Shown: in pieces, positions 24,401-30,739 of the stretch
Numbering within the stretch: the first letter of the stretch is position 1
Layout of the letters: the number at the start of each line of letters is the position of its first letter
Assembly (NCBI RefSeq): GCF_035046485.1
Contig: NC_085138.1
Location: 326,984,129-327,048,128, forward strand
From: Aedes albopictus
Lineage: Eukaryota > Arthropoda > Insecta > Diptera > Culicidae
Direction: 5' to 3'
DNA length: 64,000 bases
Notes under the pieces: generated by a model
Told to the model about the DNA's origin: nothing
Database searches by the model: none
The model's input: only the letters and a program-made list of their open reading frames with translations
Position numbers and translations under genes: made by a program

Positions 24401-24554
24401 GCTACGGGCAGTGCTGAATCCGATGAGCGATTGGGGACCGGAAGATGCAACCACACGTGCCAAGTATCACAGTTTCATCGGCGAGCACGAGGCAACGCTT
24501 TCCATGAAGGAAACATGCACCGGGAGCTACGTTCAACGAAAGCTATTCGGGTAG
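359..24554 (+). CDS. SLC6 sodium-coupled amino-acid transporter (NAT-like), five exons
   Basis: Exons are 359-445, 11535-12085, 12150-12524, 23611-24239 and 24304-24554. All introns are GT-AG and phases match (0, 2, 2, 1), giving 630 residues and ending in TAG, the usual SLC6 length. Twelve membrane segments can be placed. TM1 carries [10 protein letters not shown] (79-88), followed by NNGGGAF (92-98). The large loop between TM3 and TM4 has Cys180 and Cys187 and N-glycosylation sequons at 189 and 200. TM6 has FSLTICFGG (314-322). By family knowledge the protein sits in the plasma membrane and imports substrate with Na+. Gly79 occupies the position that is Asp in monoamine transporters, which points to an amino-acid substrate. 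Asp347 stands where vertebrate neurotransmitter transporters have a conserved Asn in TM7. I infer an insect nutrient amino-acid transporter; the exact substrate is not determinable. Confidence 0.92.
446..1430. other. SLC6 intron 1, first part, no feature seen
   Basis: This is AT-rich single-copy-looking sequence. Short open frames on both strands show no family motif or coding character. Confidence 0.5.
1440..1616. mobile_element. 177-bp hAT-like MITE
   Basis: The ends are CAGGGATGCCA and, inverted, CAGCGATGCCA. An exact 8-bp duplication ATGTACAG flanks it at 1432-1439 and 1617-1624. The interior repeats ATACAGAT several times. An 8-bp duplication plus a CAG-starting inverted end is typical of hAT-superfamily MITEs. 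There is no coding capacity. Confidence 0.8.
1693..1861. repeat. Palindromic (foldback) repeat in SLC6 intron 1
   Basis: Two arms of about 65 bp starting TATGGCGA are reverse complements with a few mismatches around a short centre that includes GGTCATCATTGTGCAC. Similar open frames on both strands here are a by-product of the symmetry. Target duplication is not clear. Confidence 0.65.
2040..2999. other. AT-rich intron with a degenerate low-complexity tract
   Basis: From about 2050 to 2330 the sequence is a degenerate run of TTCCTGCAGGGATTC-type words. The rest is AT-rich with no recognised feature. Confidence 0.4.
3000..4612. repeat. Repeat element with 'CCGCCATCTTGG' tandem array
   Basis: From about 3580 to 4310 the sequence iterates units containing GCCATCTTGGAT, TGGTCGCCATTTTT and CTTCCCCATACCAA at irregular spacing of roughly 100-150 bp. 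The 3' part (about 4430-4612) has a CA-rich microsatellite followed by GAGTGAACATATAGCCTTTC and ends ACGAGAAAGGCAAAA. That same terminus closes the 28018-30733 element. The left boundary near 3000 is a guess. Confidence 0.6.
3945..3994 (-). mobile_element. 5'-truncated tRNA-derived SINE fragment
   Basis: On the - strand the fragment reads GGCTAAAAATCTCGTTAATA and ends in A-rich tail. The same 3' end closes the SINE at 33811-33987. It is flanked by an exact 10-bp duplication TGAATGATTT at 3935-3944 and 3995-4004, which marks a retrotransposed copy inserted into the tandem array. Confidence 0.75.
4620..5330. repeat. Decayed palindromic element, copy 1
   Basis: The core at about 4905-5190 is an imperfect palindrome: the left side with GTTCTGAAAAACTTTG pairs with a right side containing CAAAGTTTTTCAGGAC. 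A near-identical copy of this core lies at 15715-15978, and a diverged relative is the foldback at 14562-15182. Confidence 0.6.
5336..7588. mobile_element. 2.25-kb foldback element, A-B-A'-B' layout, ends CCCAAGTAACAAT
   Basis: Arm B (5394-6462) and arm B' (6519-7588) are about 1.07-kb inverted copies around 6490, differing at few positions. The 56-bp loop (6463-6518) is the inverted copy of the 58-bp segment A at 5336-5393. Each part begins or ends with CCCAAGTAACAAT. The arms are studded with GGTTTTAT/ATAAAACC words. There is no transposase. The matched open frames in the arms are symmetrical shadows. A related TIR element is at 37926-39568. Confidence 0.85.
7620..9240. repeat. Degenerate GGAATTCC-type tract, interrupted
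   Basis: It is made of poorly conserved AAGAATTCCTTC / GGAATTTCTCC words with no fixed period. It is split by the insertion at 8244-8659. Near 8797-8895 a short segment begins AAACCCTAATAGGATG and ends CATCTCAGGAGGGTT, possibly a small MITE with weak inverted ends. Confidence 0.55.
8244..8659. mobile_element. 416-bp insertion with long inverted repeats and 14-bp flanking duplication
   Basis: Inverted repeats of about 38 bp (GCTTGTTTTACGGCTCTTTC...) occur at 8249-8287 and about 8590-8626. The insertion is flanked by AAGTTCTAAAAAAA at 8230-8243 and 8660-8673. A duplication this long suggests target-primed insertion rather than a cut-and-paste element; the family is not recognised. Confidence 0.6.
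9241..10060. other. SLC6 intron 1, no feature seen
   Basis: This is single-copy-looking AT-rich sequence without repeats, RNA genes or open coding frames that I can support. Confidence 0.4.
10063..10275. mobile_element. 213-bp palindromic MITE with TA target sites
   Basis: The termini GGGTCTGGGACCATTTGGGC are inverted at the right end, with a TA on each side (10061-10062 and 10276-10277). The interior is also roughly palindromic (GTCAATTTTGAACC type). This fits a Tc1/mariner-class MITE. Confidence 0.75.
10276..11534. other. Distal SLC6 intron 1
   Basis: A perfect hairpin CATGCTCGAAG / CTTCGAGCATG with a 5-base loop lies at 10475-10501. An open frame of 108 codons spans 10291-10617 but has no motif and is not called. 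A GTAAAT donor-like site after ACTAG near 10886 would allow an alternative leader exon, which is speculation. Confidence 0.35.
11535..12085 (+). CDS. SLC6 exon 2, TM1-TM3 and extracellular loop 2
   Basis: The acceptor is ATTTCAG at 11528-11534 and the donor is CA|GTGAGT. It contains an Asn-rich stretch before TM1, the TM1 signature, TM2, TM3 and the glycosylated loop. The reading frame stays open upstream of the acceptor to an ATG at 11469, which encodes a hydrophobic [10 protein letters not shown] leader. This could serve an alternative transcript, but the acceptor and the in-phase exon 1 favour splicing. Confidence 0.93.
12150..12524 (+). CDS. SLC6 exon 3, TM4-TM6
   Basis: It follows a 64-bp intron with acceptor CTTCTAG and ends at CG|GTAAGT. 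It encodes TM4 (about 233-252), TM5 (258-280) and the substrate-site helix TM6 (305-330), ending in NNFQNNIY before the big intron 4. Confidence 0.94.
12525..12963. other. Start of SLC6 intron 4, no feature seen
   Basis: AT-rich sequence with no repeat structure recognised. Confidence 0.4.
12964..14262. mobile_element. 1.3-kb palindromic hAT-like non-autonomous element
   Basis: The ends TAGGCCTGTCCAGCTTTTCA are inverted, and an exact 8-bp duplication ATAAATAT lies at 12956-12963 and 14263-14270. Arms run from about 13162 to 13690 and about 13810 to 14262 around a GC-richer centre. The left end is duplicated by a nested insertion. There is no transposase frame. Confidence 0.8.
12985..13160 (+). 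mobile_element. 5'-truncated LINE tail nested in the hAT-like element
   Basis: This 176-bp segment ends in an ATGCTA-type repeated tail (about 13138-13160). It is flanked by an exact 22-bp direct repeat of the host element's end (12963-12984 and 13161-13182), the hallmark of target-primed retrotransposition. The LINE family cannot be named from the tail alone. Confidence 0.7.
14280..14560. other. Intron stretch, no feature seen
   Basis: Mixed sequence without recognisable repeat or gene; a 66-codon open frame (14390-14590) has no motif. Confidence 0.3.
14562..15182. repeat. 620-bp palindromic foldback element
   Basis: The left arm starts CGGAACAAAGCTTTTT and the right end is its inverted copy. 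Inverted partners include AACTGTGCAAA, CCGTATTCCGCATT and GGGAAAACGT. The core matches the palindromes at 4905 and 15715 (GAAGACCGCAAAGTGATCCG type words), so the three are one family. Confidence 0.75.
15200..15714. other. Intron stretch, no feature seen
   Basis: AT-rich sequence between two palindromic repeats; no gene or repeat assigned. Confidence 0.3.
15715..15978. repeat. Decayed palindromic element, copy 2 (5' half)
   Basis: It is nearly the same as 4905-5145, including GATAGCCTAGGATGTTCTGA and GCAACAAAATCATACTGTTT. It is cut off at 15978 by the SINE that follows. Confidence 0.75.
15979..16066 (-). mobile_element. tRNA-derived SINE head, truncated
   Basis: On the - strand it has an A-box-like TAGCCTAGTGG and a B-box-like GGTTCGATTCC at tRNA spacing, so it resembles a tRNA. 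The would-be acceptor stem (CTCCAGT against TTCAGTC) does not pair, and sequence continues past the tRNA end (GGGAAATTT). I therefore call it the 5' part of a tRNA-derived SINE and not a functional tRNA gene. Confidence 0.65.
16240..18000. repeat. Long degenerate GGAATTCC-type tract
   Basis: About 1.7 kb of GGAATTCCTTTGG / CCAAAGGAATTTGCC words with drift and strand switch (TTCC-rich to about 17160, GGAA-rich after). Open frames here translate to repeated Asn-Ser-Phe or Ile-Pro motifs and are not genes. Confidence 0.6.
18233..21511 (-). pseudogene. LINE ORF2: endonuclease and reverse transcriptase, two in-frame stops
   Basis: A single reading frame of 1093 codons runs from ATG 21511 to the stop at 18233. 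It is broken only by stops at 21131-21133 and 20300-20302 (TGA). The N-terminal endonuclease has [15 protein letters not shown] and SDHKAV. The reverse transcriptase has [32 protein letters not shown] and an intact YADD. The C-terminus has [18 protein letters not shown], a zinc-binding motif typical after the RT domain. The first stop lies inside a palindromic insert (21072-21148) that keeps frame. The second looks like a CGA-to-TGA change. The motif set fits the L1/Tx1 group rather than Jockey or RTE. Confidence 0.85.
21072..21148. repeat. 77-bp palindrome inside LINE ORF2
   Basis: Two 30-nt arms (CTGCCGTG...CATAGTTGTCCCATGTT) are inverted copies with one mismatch around a 17-nt loop at 21102-21118. 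The palindrome interrupts the endonuclease domain and supplies the in-frame TAG. It may be a tiny foldback insertion. Confidence 0.7.
21342..22481 (-). pseudogene. LINE ORF1 (RRM-like and zinc-knuckle gag), frame-altered end
   Basis: The start is the ATG at 22481 ([16 protein letters not shown]); codons further upstream run out of the element at 22630. The first 160 residues form an RRM-like fold region with [12 protein letters not shown] zinc knuckle C-X2-C-X4-H-X4-C ([14 protein letters not shown]) follows, then a Pro/Asn/Gln-rich tail. By family knowledge ORF1 binds the element RNA. The present frame overruns ORF2 by about 170 bp, yet a TAATG stop-start sits at 21513-21509 in a different frame. 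This suggests the ancestral ORF1 ended there and that this copy has a frameshift. Confidence 0.75.
22640..23068. other. Intron stretch, no feature seen
   Basis: AT-rich sequence upstream of the LINE 5' end; no repeat assigned. Confidence 0.3.
23069..23181. repeat. 113-bp hairpin repeat, copy 1
   Basis: The ends TGCAACTCGTTGCAAAA and TTTTACAACTTGTTGCA are inverted copies. The middle TTATCCAACTCGGCAAGCC is answered by GGCTTGCCGAGTTGGATAA in the family's other orientation. A second copy lies at 56509-56627. Confidence 0.7.
23190..23600. other. 3' end of SLC6 intron 4
   Basis: A C-run near 23263 and AT-rich sequence lead to the exon 4 acceptor. No other feature is seen. Confidence 0.3.
23611..24239 (+). 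CDS. SLC6 exon 4, TM7-TM11
   Basis: The acceptor is CTCATTTCAG and the donor is G|GTGAGT. It encodes TM7 ([13 protein letters not shown], from residue 343), extracellular loop 4, TM8 (about 399-430), TM9 (440-467), TM10 (472-494) and TM11 (511-537). The 11.1-kb intron before it holds a complete antisense LINE. Confidence 0.95.
24304..24554 (+). CDS. SLC6 exon 5, TM12 and C-terminal tail
   Basis: It follows a 64-bp intron. It encodes TM12 (549-570) and a hydrophilic tail of about 60 residues ending KLFG before TAG. The tail contains the common SLC6 pattern of Pro-Met-Ser-Asp-Trp-Gly-Pro after TM12. Confidence 0.93.
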
Positions 24555-24792
24555 AAACCAATACACACGCTCCATTCACCATCCCCCTACAGTTAGTTTC
24601 ATTTTACATTTGATTTCGCTTATTATAATCTCAGATGATGAACGCCGTCATCGCCTAGACTGTGGTACCTATTTGATATTTAAATTATATTTGACGTACG
24701 AGCGGAAATTAAGTCATGTATGGAAAGTGTGGCGAGAGAGAGAATTTGTTCAAAATAAATATAAGTGGCAATTTGCGGATCCCACCGCAAGC

Positions 24793-24798
24793 AATAAA
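24793..24798 (+). terminator. Likely poly(A) signal of SLC6
   Basis: AATAAA lies about 240 bp after the SLC6 stop codon. The sequence between is AT-rich and without coding signal. An earlier AATAAATAT-like hexamer near 24754 is an alternative. Confidence 0.5.
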
Positions 24799-24799
24799 A

Positions 24800-25280
24800 C
24801 TCACATCAGGTGTTTCCATTTTAGTTAAAAATAGTACCATTCATGACCGAGCGTAAAAGTGTACACAGCGTACTAGAGGTGAAAGGATGCAAAGAACGTT
24901 TTGGTTCTACTGGCACGGACTAGTTTCTGTGTGGAATGATGGGACACTTTTTGATACTTTCATTTTCTTGGCATTGCTTTCCAACAGGAACAGAGATTGC
25001 TTCTAGCTTAGAATTTAAGGAACATTTTCACATGTTATAACAGAGACATGCCTTAGGCATTTGACAATTTTTGTATTCGTACATCATGTGGATGTCCCAA
25101 ATCTTCGGTTTGGTTTTTCAAATCGTTATTGTTTAATGATTCAAGAATTGAGTGCTTAATATTATAAGAAGTTACATATAACCTCGAGTTACTTCATGAT
25201 TGTGAATGGAATATTACTGCTCGCGGCAATAAGCCGTTGAACTTCTAGTAGAACTTTCGTGTTTCTTGTGAACGGCATAG
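24800..25280. other. Intergenic, no feature seen
   Basis: AT-rich sequence after the SLC6 poly(A) signal, before an RTE fragment. Confidence 0.3.
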
Positions 25281-25284
25281 CAGA

Positions 25285-25695
25285 TCCATTTCATCGCATG
25301 CCGCTTCTTCTAATTAGTACTTTTTCTCCCGGAAAAGACGAATCTGCTGTTTTCGCATCTAGTTCTATCATTCGACATTCTGCCGAGTTCCATGCTGCAG
25401 CATTACTGCCGCCGCTGTATTTATCGTCAAAATTGCTCGTCAAACCATTCGTTACTGCTTTGACTATACTACAGCAGTCCTCTATGAGGGCCTCATCGAG
25501 CTCACCCTCATCTGGCAACGCTGCCTCGAGATTCTGCGCGTATGCTGAGTTGACATCTGATTCCGATGCCGGTACCATACATTGTTGATGACGGAAAGTT
25601 TTGGGCGCATATTGACCATGACCAAGTAGTGGTCAGAGTTTATGTTACCGCCACGATATGTTCGGACATCGATACACGGTGTCCAAATTTCGATT
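25285..25695 (-). pseudogene. Decayed RTE-type LINE fragment (end of endonuclease, linker)
   Basis: The - strand translation contains SAYAQNLEAALPDEGELDEA and, in a second frame, VRTYRGGNINSDHYLVMV and RPKLSVINNV. These match the RTE at 58863-63086 nearly word for word. It is frameshifted and truncated at both ends, so it is a dead fragment. Confidence 0.85.
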
Positions 25696-25829
25696 ATTAT
25701 CGAACTTTCATGTTCGGATTTTTCTTCATAGAATGTTAGAATTTCGACCATAATATATAAATGCAAAATTTCAAAATATTCTATCGGGGAAAATTTGAGT
25801 TAGCTGAGTTTTTGGCTATTTTCCATACT

Positions 25830-26071
25830 ACACACCAAAAATCGATTGAGGATTTCGGCAAAATTTTGCTGAATTTTGCCGAGCTGAAAGTTTCAGCAAA
25901 AAATTTGCAGAAATTCAGAAAAGTTTAACTGATTTGTTCAGTAAAGTCTGCTGATCACCAGTAACGTTTTGCTGAAATTCAGCAAACTTTGCCGAAAGTT
26001 CAGCAAACAATTTTCTGGACCCGTCAGCTCGGCGAAATTCAGCAAAATATTGCTGAAAGCGTTTGGTGTGT
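25830..26071. mobile_element. 242-bp MITE with ACACACCAAA ends
   Basis: The ends ACACACCAAA and TTTGGTGTGT are inverted. The interior repeats GCTGAATTTGCCGA / CAGCAAA words many times in both orientations. Target duplication is not evident. Confidence 0.6.
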
Positions 26072-26091
26072 GAAATTCAATAATTACTATT

Positions 26092-26214
26092 TTAACCTTC
26101 CGTAACTCGCGCGGTTGACTACCTGCGTCAGCACCACGCTAATGCTGAGTACAAAAAGCGAGATTTTTTCAACGTGTTGTACAAAATACAACAGCGCGAT
26201 CGTTCGAGGGTTAA
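26092..26214. mobile_element. Small MITE with TTAACC ends, copy 1
   Basis: It begins TTAACCTTCCG and ends CGAGGGTTAA. It contains CTAATGCTGAGTACAAAA and GTACAAAATACAACAGCGCG. A diverged copy lies at 35319-35436. Confidence 0.55.
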
Positions 26215-28010
26215 CCCAAAAAAGTCCCATACAAAATGTATGGAAAAAAATTTGCCGATGAAATATTTTCTAGTTTTCCGATTATCAGACGCTAAGCGGA
26301 GTTCCCGAACCAATCCCTGTAGCAACTTTCGAAGGAACTTTTGAAGGAATTTGTAAAAAGTCCTTGAAGTAATTCCTAGATAAATCGTAAGATTTCCAAG
26401 AAAAAGTTCTTGGAGTTCTTCACTTGGAATCAGTGTACGCAGAATATGCCACCGCAAGCGAAAAATAGGCAACAAAGAAGGCACGGCAACAACGCTTTGT
26501 TTTTTCGTTAGCAGATAATGACAAAATCGCTCCCGAGTTTGTTCACAACAAAAACGGTAGGAATATTTGTCTCGTTCTATTCACATCGTGATTTTCGCAT
26601 TGTTTTACAACTGAAATTCGACTCTGAGGTTTGCAAGAGTCTTAATTCGTCCAAATGCTTATGAATTCGATGATGTGGGTCGGAAATTTCGGCAGAAAAG
26701 CCGGAATATCAGCACACGCACGGCAAGTGATGTTTGTTTTATTGCTCTCATCGCCTGACATGCGTTTGTTGCGGAGCGCCTTTGTTACCAACATGCACCG
26801 TTTAGGACAAAGCGTTTGTTTTTCGGCGTGATCCGTTTTTCATACCCTGCTTGGAATAAATGCTTGATGAAACCGTAACACAAAACTGGTGTTATCGCTT
26901 GAGAAATATTTAAAGCTATCAATAGAAAAGTTGCTGATGAAAATTTTCTTTGGGAATTCCTTTGGGAATTCCTTATGCATTTTTTTTCTGAATTCATTAT
27001 GCATTGTTTTTGAGAAAATTTCTTTGACAATTCTTTCGGAAACTGTCTCAGCTATTGTGTCGAAAATTGAGTTCGCTATTCCTTTGGTAAACAAATCAAA
27101 TTCTTTTCAGGATCTCCGTTAGAAGTCTCATTGAAAATTTCTGCGGCAATTCTTTTGAGCAATTGTTAGGCAATTCCTTTGGAAACTTCTTTAATCAATT
27201 CTCGGAAATGCTTCAGCAATGGCTTTGCGAACCGCTTCTTTTCGCTGGTTGTTATTTTTTTTTTTTGCGATACGTTTGAAAAATCCTCTGGCAATTACTT
27301 TGGGAAAAACTTTAACACTCTTCTGGAAACTTCCTTGCCAATTCCCATAAGAGTTGATTGGTTTATTAATTTGGCATTTACTTTGAAAATTCATTCGGTG
27401 AATATCCCGTGATTTACCTGACCAAATCTTTCAAATTACCCTTTGCGGATTTTTTTCAGCAAATTTTTTGGAAATCATTTTAGCAATTTTTATTGGATTC
27501 GTAAATTCCTTATAAGATTATTTTTGGGGGATTCTTGGACAAAAGTATTTCGGCAACTCCTTCGGAATTTGACTCAGTAAATCTTTTGGAAATTTCTCGA
27601 CAATAAATAAATTCGAAATTGATTTAGGTAATTATTTCTGAAAATATCTACAGCATTACTTTCTGAAATTCTTAGGTCAATTGTTTTGGAAATTTATCAA
27701 GCAACTCTTACGGGATATCAGCAATTGAATTGAAAATTTCAACGGCATTCCATTTGTTAATAAACCTGACTAATACTTTTGTGATTCTTTCAATAGTTCC
27801 GCTAGAAATCCATTCGACAGGTACTTTGAAAATTAGTGAATTCGTTTGTTATTTATTTTTTTGATAATTCCTTACGGAATTCTGTCTGTTATTATTTTTA
27901 AAGTTCTATGAAATACACTCTTGCAAATGAAAAAAAAAAAAAACAAAAATTTACAAAGTAACGGCCGAAGAAAATCCCAAAAGAATTACCTAAGAAATTT
28001 ACAAAAAAAA
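26215..28010. repeat. Low-complexity region, mostly degenerate GGAATTCC type
   Basis: Up to about 26880 little is recognisable. From there to 28010 the sequence is TTTGGGAATTCCTTTGGGAA-like words with drift. Open frames here repeat Asn-Ser-Phe-Gly and are not genes. Confidence 0.5.
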
Positions 28011-28017
28011 ACCCAAA

Positions 28018-30733
28018 TTAATCCACCTAGTGGTGATAGTGCCTTTCTCGTCGAACATGTTCTCACAATCTTTCCGACAGCGTAAGTCAAAGTGTTTCTG
28101 AATTTGAATATTTTTATAGAAAAGCAAGCATTTTATCAAAGACATCTTTGAATTGACTTAAAACTTATTGATTGCACATAGTCCGACGTTATGTTCAACG
28201 TATAAGCAGGGCTGAAAAATATCAGACTTCTCAGTTGACTGCTTGAGCACTTTGTTAAGCACCTTCACTAACACTGGAGGCTGATCAATATCAAGACGAT
28301 ACTAACAAGCTAAGATAACTCTTTACACAATCACAGATCACAATTTTTTTTTCTGAACATTTGGGCTATATGTTATTGACCGTTGAAAACAAGAGCGATA
28401 GGTAGTGAGTATAGTGCAACGTCTGTTTGTATGTGGGTTTAATTTGTAAGATTTTGTTCTCTTACACATATTTATCGCTTGCATTGATTTTATTTACTTT
28501 CGTAGTTCCGGCGAAGCACCAAACGCTGGTTGTGCAACACTATCGATAGTCTGTAATGTGGTGTGAGCCTATTTTCTAGTTAATCGTTCCTCGGGTTATT
28601 CAAAAAGCCGTGATGTAATATGTTGCATGGTACATTTGGTTATTTTCGATGCGGTACCGGAACAGGTTCCGGAGCACACCGGGTCTCCCAAATATAGTCT
28701 GAGACTATTTCATTGCTAACGTTCATTAGGTTACCCAAAAAAAAACACGATTTGATTTATCTCATGCATGGGTGGGTATAGATCACTTTAACATTTGACC
28801 ACTTCCAGTGGGACACTCAGAACTGGTTTTGGGACACTACCGGTTGTCTAAAATACGGTCTGAGGCTATGTTCTTACGAATCGATCATCGTGTATTCAAA
28901 AATGCTGCTATTTGATGTACTACCAAACGCTTATTTATGCATTTCGCCAGTTCCGGCGAGACACTCGAAAGTGGTTCCGGTACACTACCGGTAGTCTTAA
29001 AGTGGCCTGAGACTTTTCCGATATTTAATGCGCGGTGTGCATGCGTTTGGTTCCGTTCTACATTTGACCACTTCCGGCGGAGCACCTGGAATCGGTTTCG
29101 GCACAGTATTGGTTTTCCAAAGTGTGGTCTATGATTATTTTTCTTGTTAACCGTTCACCAGGTTACCAAAACAGCTATTTATGGGGTTGGTTCTCCTTTA
29201 CATTTGATCACTTCCGATGCACAGAAAAAAATATTCATGTAAAATTCAGCGAGAAATCATGCACATAAAGGGAATGCTAGAGTTAGTGCATATTTACATG
29301 AGATATCATGTAAAATTACGTGACAATCGTGTAAATTTCCGCTAATAGTCACGTAACCGGTTGGAGTCCATGATGGTTTACGCGATGGTTGGCGGAAATT
29401 CACACGATGGTAATGTAATTTTACATTATATCTCATGTAAAAGTGCACTAAATCTAGCATTCCCTTTATGTGCATGATTTCTCGCTGAATTTTAATTACA
29501 TATTTTTTTCTGTGTGGGGCACCCTTAATCGGTGAGGAATACTACCGGTTGCTCCAAATGTGGCCGGAAACTTTGCTAATCAAGATACCTAAAAATCCGC
29601 GATTTGATTTGTCGCATGGGTTTGGTTCACTTTTTTGTTTGGCCATTTCCGGCGGGACACCCGGAACCGGTTCCGGATCACTACCGGTTCAGATACATAT
29701 GGTCTGAGAATAATTTCCTGCTGACTGTTCATCAGGATATCAAAAAAGCCTCTATTTGAAATGTCGCATGTATGGGTTTGGTTAACTTTGAAACTTGGCC
29801 ACCTCTGGCGGGACATCTGGAACCAGTTCCGGAACACTACTGGTTCCGATATGTTCTGAGAATTCTTTCCTGCATATTGTTCATCAGGTTATCGAAAAAG
29901 CCGCGGTTTGATATGTCGCATGCATGGTTTTAGTTCAATTTCATATTTGGCCACTTCCGGCGGAACACAACCGGTTCAAATATGGTCCGAGAATATTTTC
30001 CTGCTTACCTTTCATCAGGATGCCAAAAAAGCCACTATTTGATATGTCGCATGCATGGGTTTGGTTAACTTTTATACTTAACCACCTCCAGCGGGACATC
30101 TGGAACCGGTTCCGGAATACTACCAGTTCCAATATGGTCTGAGAATGTATTCCTTCATACTGTTCATCAGGGTATCGAAAAAGCTGCGGTTTGATATGCC
30201 GCATGCATGGGTTTAGTGCACTTTTATGTTTGGTCACCCGGAACCGGTTCCGGGACACTACCGGTTCAGATATGGTCTGAGACCATTTTTCTGCTTACCG
30301 TTCATCAAGTTATCGAAAATGCCGTAGTTTGATATGTCGCATGGATGGGTTTGTAGCGTTTTCATATCTGGCCCCTTCCTGGGGTACCGATCCAGAACAC
30401 CTAAATGGCCATAACTCCGGAACGGCTGGACTGATCCAAACCATTTTCAATAGGAAACAATGGGACCAGATTCCCCGTCGAATGAACCGTCGGTCATTAA
30501 AATCGGTTCAGGTTTACTGCCAAAAAGTGATGTGAGTTTTTTTTGTACACACACATACACACATACACACACACATACATACACACACACATACATACAC
30601 ACAGACATCACCTCAATTCATCGAGCTGAGTTGATTGGTATATGTGACTCGACCCTCCGGGCATTCTATCGAAAAGTCATTTTTGGAGTGAACATATAGC
30701 CTTTCCAGTACACTTAGTGTACGAGAAAGGCAA
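28018..30733. mobile_element. 2.7-kb element with about 11 tandem ~150-bp units
   Basis: The left end reads TCCACCTAGTGGTGATAGTG then CCTTTCTCGTCG; the right end reads ACGAGAAAGGCAAAA, so the ends share an inverted CCTTTCTCGT. From about 28490 to 30350 it repeats units with CACTTCCGGCGGGACACC, GGAACCGGTTCCGGAACACT, ACCGGTTCAGATATGGTCTG and GATATGTCGCATGCATGGGT. A CA microsatellite (30547-30602) precedes the shared 3' terminus GAGTGAACATATAGCCTTTC. There is no protein. One unit is split by a nested MITE. Confidence 0.75.
29220..29514. mobile_element. 295-bp palindromic MITE nested in a tandem unit
   Basis: The termini CACAGAAAAAAATAT are inverted. Long arms share AATTCAGCGAGAAATCATGC and ACATAAAGGGAATGCTAGA. 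Cutting it out restores the unit text CTTCCG-TGGGGCACC, so it inserted after the array formed. Confidence 0.75.
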
Positions 30734-30739
30734 AAAAAT

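Noticed and set aside
28490..30350. CRISPR-like array
   Set aside because: Units of about 150 bp repeat as a whole with no unique spacers between short identical repeats; it is a tandem satellite inside a eukaryotic element.
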